From the NCBI GenBank assembly GCA_018292915.2, contig JACVVK020000341.1, positions 496,001-560,000 on the forward strand: a DNA stretch of 64,000 nucleotides. The letters are read 5' to 3'. Source of the DNA: Batillaria attramentaria (lineage: Eukaryota; Mollusca; Gastropoda; Batillariidae). Below the pieces are notes generated by a model. It did no database searches. It was not told the origin of the DNA and was given only the letters and a program-made list of their open reading frames with translations. Below, one piece after another: positions 9,582-21,160 of this stretch (its first letter is position 1; the number at the start of each line of letters is the position of its first letter). Both the position numbers and the translations under genes were made by a program.

Positions 9582-10409
9582 CCGTAGCAGCCCTACCGGC
9601 CACTCCGGCCATGGCCGGACCACTTTTTGGCAAAAAAAAACAACCCCAAAAACCTCGTCTTCATGAGTTTCAGCGTTCTGTTAGGAGGAAGGAGGGGGCT
9701 TGACTTAGATCGCATATCGGCAGCGTTAATCGAAAAATTGTCACTGGTGACATTCAAAAGATTATAACTGTCAAGGCAAACTACGTCACTACAGTCAGGA
9801 GGGTTTCTAAAGCAAAAGTTCTTCCAAAATAAAGCCTCTTCATCAAAATATTGTTTAACTTGCGTTTTCCCGTTCAAACAAATAACAAGTAATTCTTTTG
9901 TTTTCCGTTGAAGTTGAGGAGAACATAATGGCCAGGGACCGTACCTTTTTATTTAATTTTTATGGCACTTTTAGGAGCTGTGCTACGGCTCTGCTATTAC
10001 AACATAAGTGAAAAACGTCCAAGATCAAAGTTTGTATTTAGTTCTAAGTAAGCATTTTTTGTGACACAACCAAAATACACTGCCAAAGTCATGGCCAACA
10101 ATTTGACTGTGATGTTTGCGTGTTTCAGCCCAGCCCACAGTGTCATCTCCACAATACACCACCATGCATTACGTCCTCATGGCCTTCACCCTCATCATTG
10201 TTACCGCCCTTGTCATCGGAATTCTCGTGCTGGTGAGGCGAGAAATGAGTGGACGACCGCGCATGCCCAGGCGGACCTTGATCAAGGTGCGGCCGAGGCA
10301 GACGGAGGAGACGCGGAGGGAGGAGGCGCTGGTGGTGGAAGATCTGGTGGACGGTCACATGACCATCGCCTCCGCCCCAAGGTCAACCACTTACATCAAG
10401 ACCACATAG
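9006..10409 (+). CDS. Small single-pass membrane protein, 112 residues, two exons
   Basis: Exon 1 (9006-9063) starts MVRVLHVAGQLLVMV, a textbook signal peptide, and ends with a gtaaga donor at phase 1. Exon 2 (10129-10409) follows acceptor tgtttcag and enters at phase 1, so the two join without adjustment. The junction completes VCLA, a good signal-peptidase site. The mature chain has ~14 extracellular residues, a membrane helix at about residues 35-55 (VLMAFTLIIVTALVIGILV), then a 57-residue cytoplasmic tail. The tail starts RREMSGRPRMPRR, has an acidic middle (ALVVEDLVDG) and ends TTYIKTT. I recognise no family. It could be a regulatory subunit or receptor accessory peptide, but that is speculation. 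No AATAAA was seen in the next ~600 bases. Additional internal exons cannot be excluded, but none is needed. Confidence 0.7.
9350..9428 (+). repeat. (GT)n-(GC)n microsatellite in the small-protein intron
   Basis: About 33 GT units run into cgcgcgcgcgc. An (ATT)n tract follows at 9538-9576. Confidence 0.9.
10129..10409 (+). CDS. Small membrane protein, exon 2 (helix and tail)
   Basis: The acceptor is tgtttcag at 10121-10128. The exon is open to TAG at 10407-10409. G and C dominate third codon positions, unlike the A/T-rich intron before it, which supports real coding sequence. Confidence 0.75.
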
Positions 10410-10427
10410 TTCGGACGTCTTTCCGAA

Positions 10428-10777
10428 CCTATCGGCTGTATGACGTTATCCTCCACCCATCGGCTGTATGACGTCATCCTCCACCTATCGGCTGTATGAC
10501 GTCATCCCCCACCCATCGGCTGTATGGCGTCATCCTCCACCCATCGGCTGTATGACGTCACCCCCAACCATCGGCTGTATGACGTCATCCTCGACCCATC
10601 GGCTGTATGACGTCATCCCCCACCCATCGGCTGCATGGCGTCATCCCCCACCCATCGGCTGTATGACGTCACCCCCAACCATCGGCTGTATGACGTCATC
10701 CTCGACCCATCGGCTGTATCACGTCATCCCCCACCCATCGGCTGCATGGCGTCATCCCCCACCCATCGGCTGTATGA
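10428..10777 (+). repeat. 28-base minisatellite in the 3' flank of the small membrane protein gene
   Basis: Twelve full units and one partial of cccatcggctgtatgacgtc + atcctcca. Units 5-8 and 9-12 are near copies of each other, so a four-unit block was duplicated. Most units hold TGACGTCA or a one-base variant. It starts 19 bases after the stop codon and is probably 3' UTR. The open frame through it is a by-product of a 28-base period. Confidence 0.9.
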
Positions 10778-10789
10778 AAGACACTGTGG

Positions 10790-11930
10790 AAAACTGGTTC
10801 CAGTGGACTTGTTCTTGTTGCTGACTACTGTAAAATGCTGGCTATACATTATGTATCTCCGGAAGTTGAAGGCGTCCGGTTCAAGTTGCTACAAATCTTA
10901 TGACAATGTTCCTTCATGTTGGATTGGTTACACTCCACAAATAGCTTTCGGGCCTTGTAGTAATCATTCCGCTAAATATAGTACAGTATTTTTCCCCTAT
11001 TTAAGTTTGTGTGCAGAGTAAAACATGGTAATCTGGGGCTGTTGGTTGGCTTTGTAAATGTTTCATGCCGGGTGATCGTGAAGACAGTGAACAATGAGCA
11101 TGGCATGTGAACAGTTTGTATTCATGCGCGGCTGGCACAAGAGCCGACAGAGGAATGAGGGGGTAGGTGGTGGCTGCTAGCATTGTATAAAGTGGAATAC
11201 TGGAATTTGTTCAAATTTACCCTACAGATGAGTCTTTGGCAGCTGGATTTTTGTGATTTTTTGGGTGAATTTTGAATCATTTCTATGGTGTCACGTGCAG
11301 CGTCATGTTTCATAGGAATATATAGCATTTTCTTTGATATCGGTATCTGTAGTGTGTAGCCTGTATTTACTGATTTAACAACCCCCCCCCCCCCCCACAC
11401 ACACACACCCCCGCGTCCATGCCCACCGGTGGGCTTGAAGATATGATAACTTTTTCTTGCTGACTTGCATTCCGCCCAGCAACTTCAGAACTGTTCAAAA
11501 CGCTAACTGCTAGTCAGTGAGACTTCATAGTGTCAGCTGTCATTCTTTGTTTTTTCTGTGTCTGACTTCCCTGTATGCTGGTGGGCACATTACTTTTGTG
11601 ACTTCGCAGTGCAGCAGAAAGACCGAAACCACTAGATTCGCCATCTGCTTCCTTTCCGTTGGCCAAACACGGTCGATCGATCGTTCTGCCTAACAGTGAT
11701 TGAAGAGTGTGTGAGCCAGTGGAGTCATATGCACATTCTCTGCACAAACAATTTCATGGCTTGAAACGTGGAGAGACATTCGCTTAAGACTTATGCCCAT
11801 CTTCCGTGTTCACAAGTTGGTGCTTGAAGCGTTGAAATGACACGTGATGTGCGACAGCCATTCAGAAGCGCCGTTTGGTGGTTGTGTGAAATGTTTCAGG
11901 TCCGGAAGCTGACAAGTGTAACATGGCCCT
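10790..11930. other. No gene seen; unique-looking sequence
   Basis: Apart from C-runs at 11,382-11,397 followed by (CA)4, I see no repeat family and no exon with matching splice signals. Part of it may be the 3' UTR of the small membrane protein gene. Confidence 0.4.
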
Positions 11931-11971
11931 AAGTTTAGACGGTCACTGACTGAAATCTCCACGAAAACTGC

Positions 11972-12145
11972 CATACGTGGTGGAAAAGGACGTTAAACTC
12001 CCAAACATCCACCCACCCACGAAAAACGGTAAAGCTAAGATCGAATCCCGCCTTGGAGCAAAGAATTTGTGTTACTCGTTCCTCTATCTTTAACATCAGC
12101 CTGTGGTGAAAAAGGTGCTCAGCCATTCAACCAACCAACCACAGG
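11972..12145 (+). mobile_element. SINE fragments (family A tail, then a second diverged body)
   Basis: 11,972-12,017 carries the family A tail (cgtggtggaaaaggacgtta then ccacccaccc). 12,040-12,145 is a head-truncated diverged SINE body ending aaccaaccaacc. Confidence 0.5.
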
Positions 12146-12479
12146 CCTACGTAACAGCAACAGAACGAAAACTGCCAACCAGGAAGAGAGCAAACAGGCC
12201 GCGTTTAATGGCAGCTACTACAAGTTGTTCTCCAGCACATGTAACACCGGTCACCGGCTTCTCGTGGTGATTGTGATAAGGAGCAAGGAAAACTTACACG
12301 ACGGAGGTTGTCTCCCTTGACACGCAAACCTGTTTCGCCTCGATCATGGGGCTACAGCCTGCAGCGAGAGAGATTCGGGATCATTACATGCTGGATAATT
12401 ATGTCTCGTGCCATATTGTCTTTTTGCGGAAAGGCACTGCTGTGAACTGTTAGAGATGTTTACTTTGAACCAGGGTTTG

Positions 12480-12825
12480 TTTCTTTGTTTCTTTGTTTGT
12501 TGATTTTTTTTCGTTTGGGGGTTGTTCTTTGTTTTGGGGTTGTTCTTTGTTTTGTCTGTTTTTGTTTTTGTTTGTTTGTTTGTTTGTTTAATTGTTTGTT
12601 GTTTTGTTTTGCTTTGGTTGTTTTTGTTTTTTTGTTGGTTTTTTTTTCTTTTCTTTTTTTTTGGGGGGGGGGGGTGTTTTTTGGGGATTGTTGTTTTTGT
12701 TATTTTTATTTTGTTTAGTTTTTTGTGGGGAGGGGGGTTGTTGCTGTTTTTTGTGTTGTTGTTGTTGTTGTTGTTGTTTTGGGGGGTGTTGTTGTTTTTG
12801 TTGATGTGTGTGTTTTCTAGTGGAA
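12480..12825 (+). repeat. G/T-only (keto) tract 1
   Basis: About 340 bases with almost no A or C on the + strand, including (GTTT)n, (GTT)n and G-runs of 8-12. Comparable tracts occur at 28,998-29,152, 36,165-36,465, 40,980-41,275 and 58,798-58,980, all in the same orientation. Confidence 0.8.
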
Positions 12826-12924
12826 GCCACACAAGAGTTAGTATGCTCAGGTCGTCGGAGAGACGATATATATAGAATAACGTTCTTGTGGCGGACGAAA
12901 AATAAAACTGAAAATAATCATTGC

Positions 12925-12928
<4 letters not shown>

Positions 12929-13007
<79 letters not shown>
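12929..13007 (+). repeat. (GT)n microsatellite
   Basis: About 39 GT units. Confidence 0.95.
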
Positions 13008-13008
<1 letters not shown>

Positions 13009-13165
13009 CACTAGCAGCATAACAGCTGTGGATGCGCCAGACACTGTTTTTTTTCATTAGCAAATGACATTGAAACCACTATATACAGATAGAAACCAAC
13101 ATCTACAACTGGCTGCAGCTATCGTTTGGCGATGCAAAATTCCAGCCTTGGGAAGTCTGTAGTCC

Positions 13166-13320
13166 ACCAGCGATGGTCGAGATAGCTGAGGTCACCGACC
13201 ATCGGTCTCCCGATCGGAAGGTCCGGGGTTCGTATTCCGACCAGGACAAACTTTTGCACAGGCCTTTCACCATTCACGTCTTTGATATAACCCTGGCGGT
13301 GGAAAGAGGACGTTGCCAAA
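13166..13320 (+). mobile_element. tRNA-derived SINE, family C-like, diverged
   Basis: The head has gatggtcgagatagctgagg, a duplicated variable-arm-like stretch, and box B-like ggggttcgtattccg. The tail reads gcggtggaaagaggacgttg. Confidence 0.5.
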
Positions 13321-13418
13321 ACACGCTCCCCCTCCATCCCTCCCCTCCCCCCCCCCTCTCCTGCCCCCCCCCCTCCCCTCACCGTCCACTTTCTTTGACT
13401 TGCAATTTCTAACTACCT

Positions 13419-13674
13419 TCATGTCAGTGAATTGTGATAGACAGAGCATGATCGTTATTCTTTCTTTGTGCGATAGTTATTTCATGTCAGTGAATTGTGA
13501 TAGACAGAGCATGATCGTTATTCTTTCCGTGTGCGATAGTTATTTCATGTCAGTGAATTGTGATAGACAGAGCATGATCGTTATTCTTTCTTTGTGCGAT
13601 AGTTATTTCATGTCAGTGAATTGTGATAGAAAGAGCATGATCGTTATTCTTTCCGTGTGCGATAGTTATTTCAT
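13419..13674 (+). repeat. 64-base tandem repeat, four units with alternating variants
   Basis: Four units start tcatgtcagtgaattgtgat. Units 1 and 3 carry ctttctttgtgcg while units 2 and 4 carry ctttccgtgtgcg. The array is therefore two copies of a 128-base dimer. Confidence 0.95.
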
Positions 13675-13689
13675 GATTACCTCATAACA

Positions 13690-14865
13690 TCGCACATTAT
13701 TATATCAGTGAAAAACTTAGTTTAGTTTATTGCTGAGGGAGCGTTTTAAGCGGAAAGCGGAAATGTTCTTTGCGGAGTGACTCGCTCTCACATCGATCTG
13801 GTCGGACGTAACGCTACAGGGATGGAAAGGGAATCAATGGTAAGGCTTGTAATTGCTGAACCGAAGGGAAAAAAACGAACCCTGAAGCCTTTTGATGCTA
13901 TAACGTCCACTTTCTTTCTGTCTTTCATTACAAGGAAAAGGATTTCCAGTCCCAGCAAGCCATGTAGGGGTTTTCTTTGTCAATTACACGGAATCTGGTT
14001 CCACATCAATAGCTGTCAGTTGCAGGTGAAGCTGATTTTGATGTAATTCTGCTAAAAATGGAACCGTAGTTTTAAATTGTTAATTATAAAATGCTAGCCC
14101 TCGTGATCTGGGCCAGGTCACCGTGTCCTCGTTGTCTGTCCCGAGAAATCAGAGAGAGGAATGGACACGTGACAGAGATCACCTGACAATTTTCTGCCTT
14201 TCAATCGATCTTTCAAAACTCCCGCTTACTTTTCTTTTTTTCTGATGGCGAGGATGCTGAGCGTGAAGATTGAAGACCTGCCTGTACATACCTCTCGTCT
14301 GAAAAAAGGCGCAAGTACCCATCAGATTCACGGCACTTAGTCCTTAGTGTCATTCTTCATGAGTTGATCAGCCGCGAATTAGTCTTTGTGGCTCGCGCGG
14401 CTTTAAGCCCTAAGAACTCACTCACTTCATGAGTTGACGTCATCTTAGTTTGCTCGTCTTCATGCATTAGTCAGAGATAGGTACAGCTTTTGTACGTACG
14501 TTTTACCTTTCACTTATAGTTACGGCCCCTGGCCGAAGACAAATTTGTCTGTAAAAGGACACAATAAAGTTGTTTGAACTGGAACTTTTCCAAATGACAG
14601 TAGATATACTTATCCATTGTGCAACTTCATGACACACGAATGGAAGATGTACTTCGGGAAGCTCACACCACTGGTACTGATAGGTTTTTCGAAGACAGCT
14701 TCTGTACCCTAATGACTAGCGGCTTCACTGTTGTTCTTAACGTCCCTGCCCCCCCCCCCCCCCCCCAAAAAAAACAAGATGGCCACTGACCAGCCCAATA
14801 TGTTGTTTCCATTTAATCACCTGCTGTCGTCACGGTCGTTCTTTTGTAATGCCATGTATTCGGGA

Positions 14866-14927
<62 letters not shown>

Positions 14928-15274
14928 CACACTCTCTCTCTCTCTCTCTCTCTGAATGGAAACAACTGACCGGGCTTGTCAGACCAATCTTGGTTTTGGA
15001 AGAGAGACGTCAAGTTGTTTTCTTTGAAATCTATGACGTTTTCCTCATTGGGATGACGCATAATACATTTGACGTAATAACTTTGACTCGGATACAATTC
15101 TTGCAATGAAAGCAGCCCCATGAAAATTGAAGTGTTGCTGCTGCGCAGTGTAAAGATCGAATTTATACCGGCTCAATGTGTTTAACAGACAAGTCTGCGC
15201 GGCGAACGTTTTTTCACTATGTGTTATGTCTGCTGCGCGCGCGCGCACACAGACACACACAGACATACGCGCGC

Positions 15275-15307
<33 letters not shown>

Positions 15308-15730
15308 GACTTGCGCGAGCCGCGTTTGTGCATGTGCTCCATTGAGACCTATGTGGTGTTCTCTCACTCTACTATGCTATTGAGTGAGAGTCAGTGGGAA
15401 AAACAAAGCTCACTACATCAATGAAACTCCCGCTTTCCCCGTCTACAAATAGAGAACTTCCGAAAAGTGACGACACACCCCCACGTCAATCAAACATGAC
15501 GTCGGCAAACTGACGCTGATACAGTTTTGCGTCAGTGCGCGTGTGCCTTTTCTGCGATGTTTGTGAGGCGTGTGGCTTGTGTAAAGGAAATGTGCTTCGA
15601 GTACAAATTTTCGAGTCAACTGACGACAACGGCTGCAGTGAATTTTTCTAATTTTTTTGTATATTTTTTATGGCACCCCAGGCTCATTATCTATGTATAG
15701 TAGGAGCGATTTTGAGATCTAAAGTGTGTT
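13690..15730. other. No gene seen; microsatellites and a LINE-tail-like piece
   Basis: Contains (CA)n at 14,870-14,925 followed by (CT)n, and (GCAC)n at 15,236-15,307. A short piece (14,525-14,580) with cacaataaagttgtttgaac resembles a LINE 3' end. No exon with convincing paired splice sites was found. Confidence 0.4.
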
Positions 15731-15737
15731 CACCAGC

Positions 15738-16330
15738 ACTTTCATCAGGTACGGTTTACGCCAAAAGTATAAAAGCGACAACCTCCAAAATTCACTCAGT
15801 TGAGAGTCCGTATTCATGCTATCTATGTCCCAAAAATGGAGTGGTTTAGGTAAATATTACGCCTTTAAACGCCAGAAAGCCACTTTTTTTGAAAAGGGCG
15901 ATAACTCGCAAATCATGTGTGCAATCGTACCTGGATCGGGCCTTCTATTCAACAATCTTGATTCATTTAGAAACCCCAAATTTGAAATCGATCGGTTCAG
16001 TATTTTCGGAGAAATAGGCATCTGAACTGGGTTCACATGCAATGTCAACTCAGGCTCGGTTTACATGAAAACTATAAGAGCGACCATGTTCTAGTAGTGA
16101 GTCAATTCAGAGTCCGTATTCAAGCTATCTACTGCCAAAAAATTGAGTGATTTAAATAAATATTACGCCTGTACACGAAAGACAACCAACTTGTCTCAAA
16201 AGGGCGATAACTCCCAAATCACTTAAGCAATCATCACACGCTTGAATCGTCTAATGTAACATTTTGATAAATTTGGATACCCCAAATTTGAAGCCATTCG
16301 GTTAAGTATCTTCGAAGAAACGGGCCCGGA
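15738..16330 (+). repeat. Tandem duplication of a ~300-base unknown unit
   Basis: Two diverged copies (about 15,745-16,022 and 16,050-16,322) share a cggttta...aaaa-tataa-agcgac start, gagtccgtattca-gctatct, aaatattacgcct, aaaagggcgataactc and accccaaatttgaa. No open frame is conserved between copies, so this is a non-coding element duplicated in tandem. Confidence 0.75.
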
Positions 16331-16545
16331 CACAATTCACACACGCACACACATCCGCACAGACGGCACTCAGTGAGGAGGAGAAGTGCGTTCGGAACAG
16401 CATACATGCCAGCATCGATGACGCAGGTTTTCTTACGTCATTGTCAGAGTTACACTTGCATAATCGTCTCTGCGGGAGATCGGCAGTGACGTGCGTTTGT
16501 ACCACAGATGCTTGCCTGTGAACGTGGAAATTTTAGCCCGTCCTA

Positions 16546-16579
16546 TTATGTTGTTTCCATTACTATGGAAACAACATAA
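16546..16579. repeat. Perfect 15-base inverted repeat (hairpin)
   Basis: Arms ttatgttgtttccat and atggaaacaacataa enclose a four-base loop, tact. There is no downstream T-run or gene link to give it a function. Confidence 0.85.
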
Positions 16580-16749
16580 AAAATCGGTACAATCTGATTT
16601 TATCTATGGAACACTTCATAAACTAAACGTGTGGGCCTTATGCCCCGGCAAGTGTTTCCAGTTGTTGGCATCTCTTCTGGAAAGTGGAAATCACACGTAC
16701 AGCGAATGTCGATTCACTCTTGCTCCAACACTGACGAGCCAAAGAATCT

Positions 16750-17420
16750 AAGTTTAGACGTTGAAACGGTGAAAGGGACACATGATCAATTTCTTTTAAA
16801 GTCGATTATTTGAACTTTCATACTCAGTTGTGATGAAGGATGGGCAAAACCACAGTGTTCCCAAGCATGCTGTGTCTTTGTAAATCGGACATGAAGCGCC
16901 CTGGTTATCAACATAATATGCATCCGAACAAGAGATTATTATCAAAACGTAGAAATCGCCAGTTCTCGGATCAGCAAACATTGGCACCAGACACAAATAC
17001 ACTCAAAATGGCCTCTATTTTGCGTCCTTACTCGCCAGTAATGCAAAACATACAAGCTTAATTCCAACACCCATGCATTGCCTTACAAAAAGTGTTGTTA
17101 TTCTGCAGCGGCATGCTATGGTGTTGAACGGGGCTGCATCACCACACGTCTCCAGTTAATGGCTCGAAATGGATGGAGCAAGTCTCCTGTGGCATCTTGG
17201 AGAGCATCTTTGCTTGGAATTTATGAAGCGAGGACAAATTTCCCTGACGTAACGTGGTGTCGGAAACTGCACTTCAGTGGTGAGCAGCTGGCGGAGGTTT
17301 CAGAACCCCACAGACCGTAGTAAAAACTTCTTATGGACTCTTAAAAGTTTTTAAGTTTGTGCAAAAGTTTTCTTCCTAATCTCACTGGGGAAAAATTGAC
17401 TGTTCCGAATTATAGAGAGC
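16750..17420. other. No gene seen
   Basis: Short open frames of 60-80 codons exist on both strands, but none shows domain motifs or supporting splice signals. Confidence 0.4.
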
Positions 17421-17424
17421 AGGA

Positions 17425-17462
<38 letters not shown>

Positions 17463-17629
17463 TGTGTGTGTGGGGGGGGGGGGGGCAAGATAAAGAGAGA
17501 CAGAGAGGCAAGAGTTCCTTAGGACCCAGTGCTACATCAATAGACCCTTTTCCCTTCAACATGAAGGAGCAGTTTCAGGTTGAATTTTGGATGGTGGAGC
17601 TTCGGTTAAGGGAGGTGACTTTCAGACGT

Positions 17630-17798
17630 GGGTGGGTGGGTGCGTTTTAGGGAGTTTAACGTCCTATCACATCAAAGATATCAAAGACGGGGCAACGAGA
17701 AAAAGGCCAGCACAAATATTTGGCCCCAGCTGGGATTCGAACTCAAGCCCCGAGGACTGAAAGTCCAACGCTTTGTATTCGGCTATCGTGGGATTCCC
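17630..17798 (-). mobile_element. tRNA-derived SINE, family A
   Basis: Minus-strand copy with a small deletion in the tail (cctatcacatcaaag). cttcagac-like direct repeats flank it (upstream ctttcagac, downstream cttcagac). A (GA)n-(GT)n-(G)n tract lies just before, at 17,431-17,485. Confidence 0.7.
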
Positions 17799-18439
17799 AA
17801 CTTCAGACCTTTCAACTACTCTATGTTTAAAACTGAAAAAAAAAATCAGTGCAGCCCACATGCAGTGTATTTTAGAAATCATTGTCTTAGAAAACTCTGT
17901 TCTTGCCGATCTTCACTTCGATAACAAGAAAATACACCAAAACAGGCAAGATTAAATTCCCTTATAGCTGTGCTTCATGTCAACCTGATACAGGAACGAT
18001 CCTATATCTTCACTTGCCACAAAATGAAATGAAAATAAAACTGCGCCTAATATAAAGCTGTCCTTGCTGGCTGTATTGACTCTGCCATACTTGAGACAAA
18101 AATAAAACTACAGCCATGCCTACTGTAAAGCCACCCCTTACTTTCCGTGTTGACTTGCCCATGCTTCCTGTTCTTTTTGACGTCACTTTCACGTCATTTT
18201 GCTGCATCAAAGAGCGGCCGGGGGCCCCGCGCCGTTCCCTCGTTTTTTTATCGTGCACACCACAAAAAGAAATGAGTGGTGGCTACTGAAGGAGCTGCAT
18301 TCACATCAAACGCTCCTCAATGCCAGACTTGGGCGTGTAGGGCCTATGGGGGCTCTCTTGGTTATAGAAAACGATCAGAGGAGAGAAACATCAAAGACAT
18401 CCTTAATCTTCATCGGAATCATACGGTGGCAAGATCTAG

Positions 18440-18440
<1 letters not shown>

Positions 18441-18479
<39 letters not shown>
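18441..18479 (+). repeat. (CT)n microsatellite
   Basis: About 19 CT units, framed by agagct on the left and agagctc on the right. Confidence 0.9.
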
Positions 18480-18480
<1 letters not shown>

Positions 18481-18767
18481 AGCTCTGGGCTGTCCAGATT
18501 CAGGAAAGCCACGACATTGCATATCCGGTCATTGAACGTGTCCTAGTTTATTTGCACGATCCAAGCACACTTTACATAGTACATTATATTCCAACGCATA
18601 TCCACTGCCGTTGCATTGTTTATATATTCTTTATGTTTGCGTGCGTTCCACGTTAGAGCTAAGCACAATCTTGTCTTTGTTTACACTCCCATTGATATTG
18701 TCTTGTTCCTTGACTAGATTGTAGAAGTAGATTGTCGTTCAATAGAATGTAGTTTACCAAGTAGTGA

Positions 18768-18890
18768 TGTAGCAGGACAGTTTGTAAGATAGGCCTCGTT
18801 GCCTAACAACTTTATCCTGAAATAAACGTGTCATCATCATCATCATCATCATCATCTCTCTCTCTCTCTCCCTCTCTCTCTCTCTCTGAA
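18768..18890 (+). repeat. LINE-tail-like repeat with (CAT)n and (CT)n
   Basis: Matches the units at 6219-6566: gtagcaggacag, gtaagataggc, tatcctgaaataaa, then (CATCAT)n and (CT)n. Confidence 0.5.
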
Positions 18891-19345
18891 ATTCATGTGC
18901 AGATTACTTTTAGTGGTTTTGCTGTGTAATATTTTGTATACAGCTGGTATAATGCCACATTGGCTTCACACAGAAAACCTTGCCATTTACTGTTTCGCAA
19001 AAGTCACCATGCCAGCTTGTAAAGACAAACAAATGAGCAGTCCTCAAAGCCAAACCTTCATTCTTCAACACGCATATCGTCACTTTGTCTAGAACATCCC
19101 CTGGCACTTTTTTTTTTTTAGTTCATTTTGATCGAAGTTTGGTCATGTTGCTGAATCACTAGGCATGCGTGACGGTGTACCGGAAGTGTAAGTGCAAGAT
19201 TAGTTGCTGTCACAGCTTTGTCTGACTTCTTGTCAATACAGCTGTAGATTGGTTCATTTGTCATACACGGTGACGTAATATCAACATTTCAAAACAACAG
19301 GTAAAATTGAAGGTGGTCCTTTTATTTGTACTGTATTTTTTTCTC

Positions 19346-19415
19346 ATTGCCCCGTCTTTGATATCACCCTGTATGGTGGAAAAAAGACGTTAAACCCTCA
19401 GGCAACCAACCAATC
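19346..19415 (+). mobile_element. SINE family A tail fragment
   Basis: ccccgtctttgatatcaccc, a tggtggaaaaaagacgttaa tail and (CAAC)n-like end, without the tRNA head. A similar more diverged fragment is at 19,995-20,050. Confidence 0.6.
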
Positions 19416-19589
19416 AATCTTGTCATCAGAAACGCCTCGTTACTGTTCCTCCCCTTCACCTGACCGATACTGACAACAAACATGGCCAGCTTCTCTTCTT
19501 CATGTCGTCACGGTAGCTCATCTGTCAAGGTTTGGGCCTTGGCTTGGATTCGACTGTTGTCGTGTTGTCTTCTTCTTAAATAATAATAA

Positions 19590-19643
19590 TAATTTTTTTT
19601 AAAGAGCGCTGCACTCCAAGTACCAAGGACTCGCTGTGCTTAA

Positions 19644-19709
<66 letters not shown>

Positions 19710-19880
19710 TTTGACAGGTGCAGCGACATCAGACGACTCATGGTACACACAAACAGAATCAACACAAGATAACTAGCAAAAGCTTGACGGAAGAGAAATG
19801 TCTTCATATGGGATTTAACGAGGGGCAGTGGATCCTGAAGACGCAATTCAAGTGCAAAGAGTTCCAACAGTCGGGGCAAA
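19590..19880 (+). repeat. Dispersed repeat E, copy 1, around a (CA)n tract
   Basis: ctcgctgtgcttaaagcaca leads into (CA)n (19,645-19,707). Then follow ttgacaggtgcagcgacatc and a segment ending gagttccaacag. The same order occurs at 41,955-42,450, so the microsatellite belongs to a mobile or duplicated element. Confidence 0.7.
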
Positions 19881-20059
19881 AAAGCTGCACGAGCGCTCTT
19901 AGGCAGTTTTCACGTTACGCTTCAGAATTTGGAGTTTTTTCGCTAGCGGAACGCACAGTGCAAGACGGTTGTTACGGACAGAGAAAAGTTGTCTTCGTTG
20001 CACCGTCTTTGTGTCACCGTTACGTGGTGAAAGAGAACTTTAAAGCCCAATCTGTATAT

Positions 20060-20931
20060 AGAACTGACTAATAAATCCAGAATAGCGTTGATTAAAGGCA
20101 CGCGGCAATCGTAAATGATGTACGATATCTTGTTTTTACAGCCCCCTTTTCCTTCACCCATATTGGCAATAACTTCACCCATGTATCCCGCCTGCTGGAA
20201 TGGCACATTAACGTAGGGAGGAAACTGTAACTGCTGCAAGAGGGGAGGTACAGATTGGGGGCATCACCACCCCCACTGTCCATCCCTCGTGTCCAAACCG
20301 AGGACAGGGGGTGTGAGTCTATTGACCGGCTCGCCTTATTCATTGACCACTGCAGCTATTTATTGACTGCCGGGGGCTATTTACCACCCGGACGATGCCA
20401 CGAGTAGCGGCCCTTTCCATAACAGACGCGGCTAGTAATATGCCTCTTCTGTGAACGATTCTTTCGTGTCTAAAATGGACCTTTCCCCATGAATACCCAT
20501 CGACCTCAAGGGCCATTTGAAGGTCTTGGCACACCGCTTGGCTAGTGAATGTATTTTTCCCGCTAGAATTTCCGAATAATCTGACTGAAAGACGTTTTTA
20601 CGGGGTGCCCCTCATCTCCTGAAAATAGAGCTCTTGTCAACACTCATGTCTCTCATAGCCAACTGTCACATTGATTATCGGCGGCAGCAAGTTGCCACGG
20701 AAGGAAGCAATCAAACAGAAATGTGGGTGTGCGGGGTGTTTTTGCAACCTGTAACTAATTCGCTAACTGCAGCAGACCACAATATTTCTTGAGAAAGCAG
20801 AAAACATCTGTACAGAGAACCAGTTGAGTTGGACTTCAGTTTGGGCACAGTCCGGCCACAGGATGGGGGAATCGAATGCTGGTCGTCAGTGTCGTCTTCG
20901 CAGTGATCCTACCGGATTTCGATAATTACCT

Positions 20932-20968
<37 letters not shown>

Positions 20969-21101
20969 CCATAAATTACGAATTCTGTAAGATTATAATC
21001 TTAAGAAATTCTATTTTGCCATGGAACAAAGTTCTCTTCTGTGCGTCATCTCAATCTTAATAAATGTGGTTCCACAGCGGAACAAAAAGTCAGTCTCTCC
21101 C

Positions 21102-21160
<59 letters not shown>

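Noticed and set aside
10468..10824. 118-codon open frame through the 28-base array.
   Set aside because: The frame is the product of a 28-base period without stops. No start or splice context.
12344..13063. 239-codon minus-strand frame rich in Asn, Lys and Gln.
   Set aside because: It is an artefact of the G/T-only tract and the (GT)n microsatellite.
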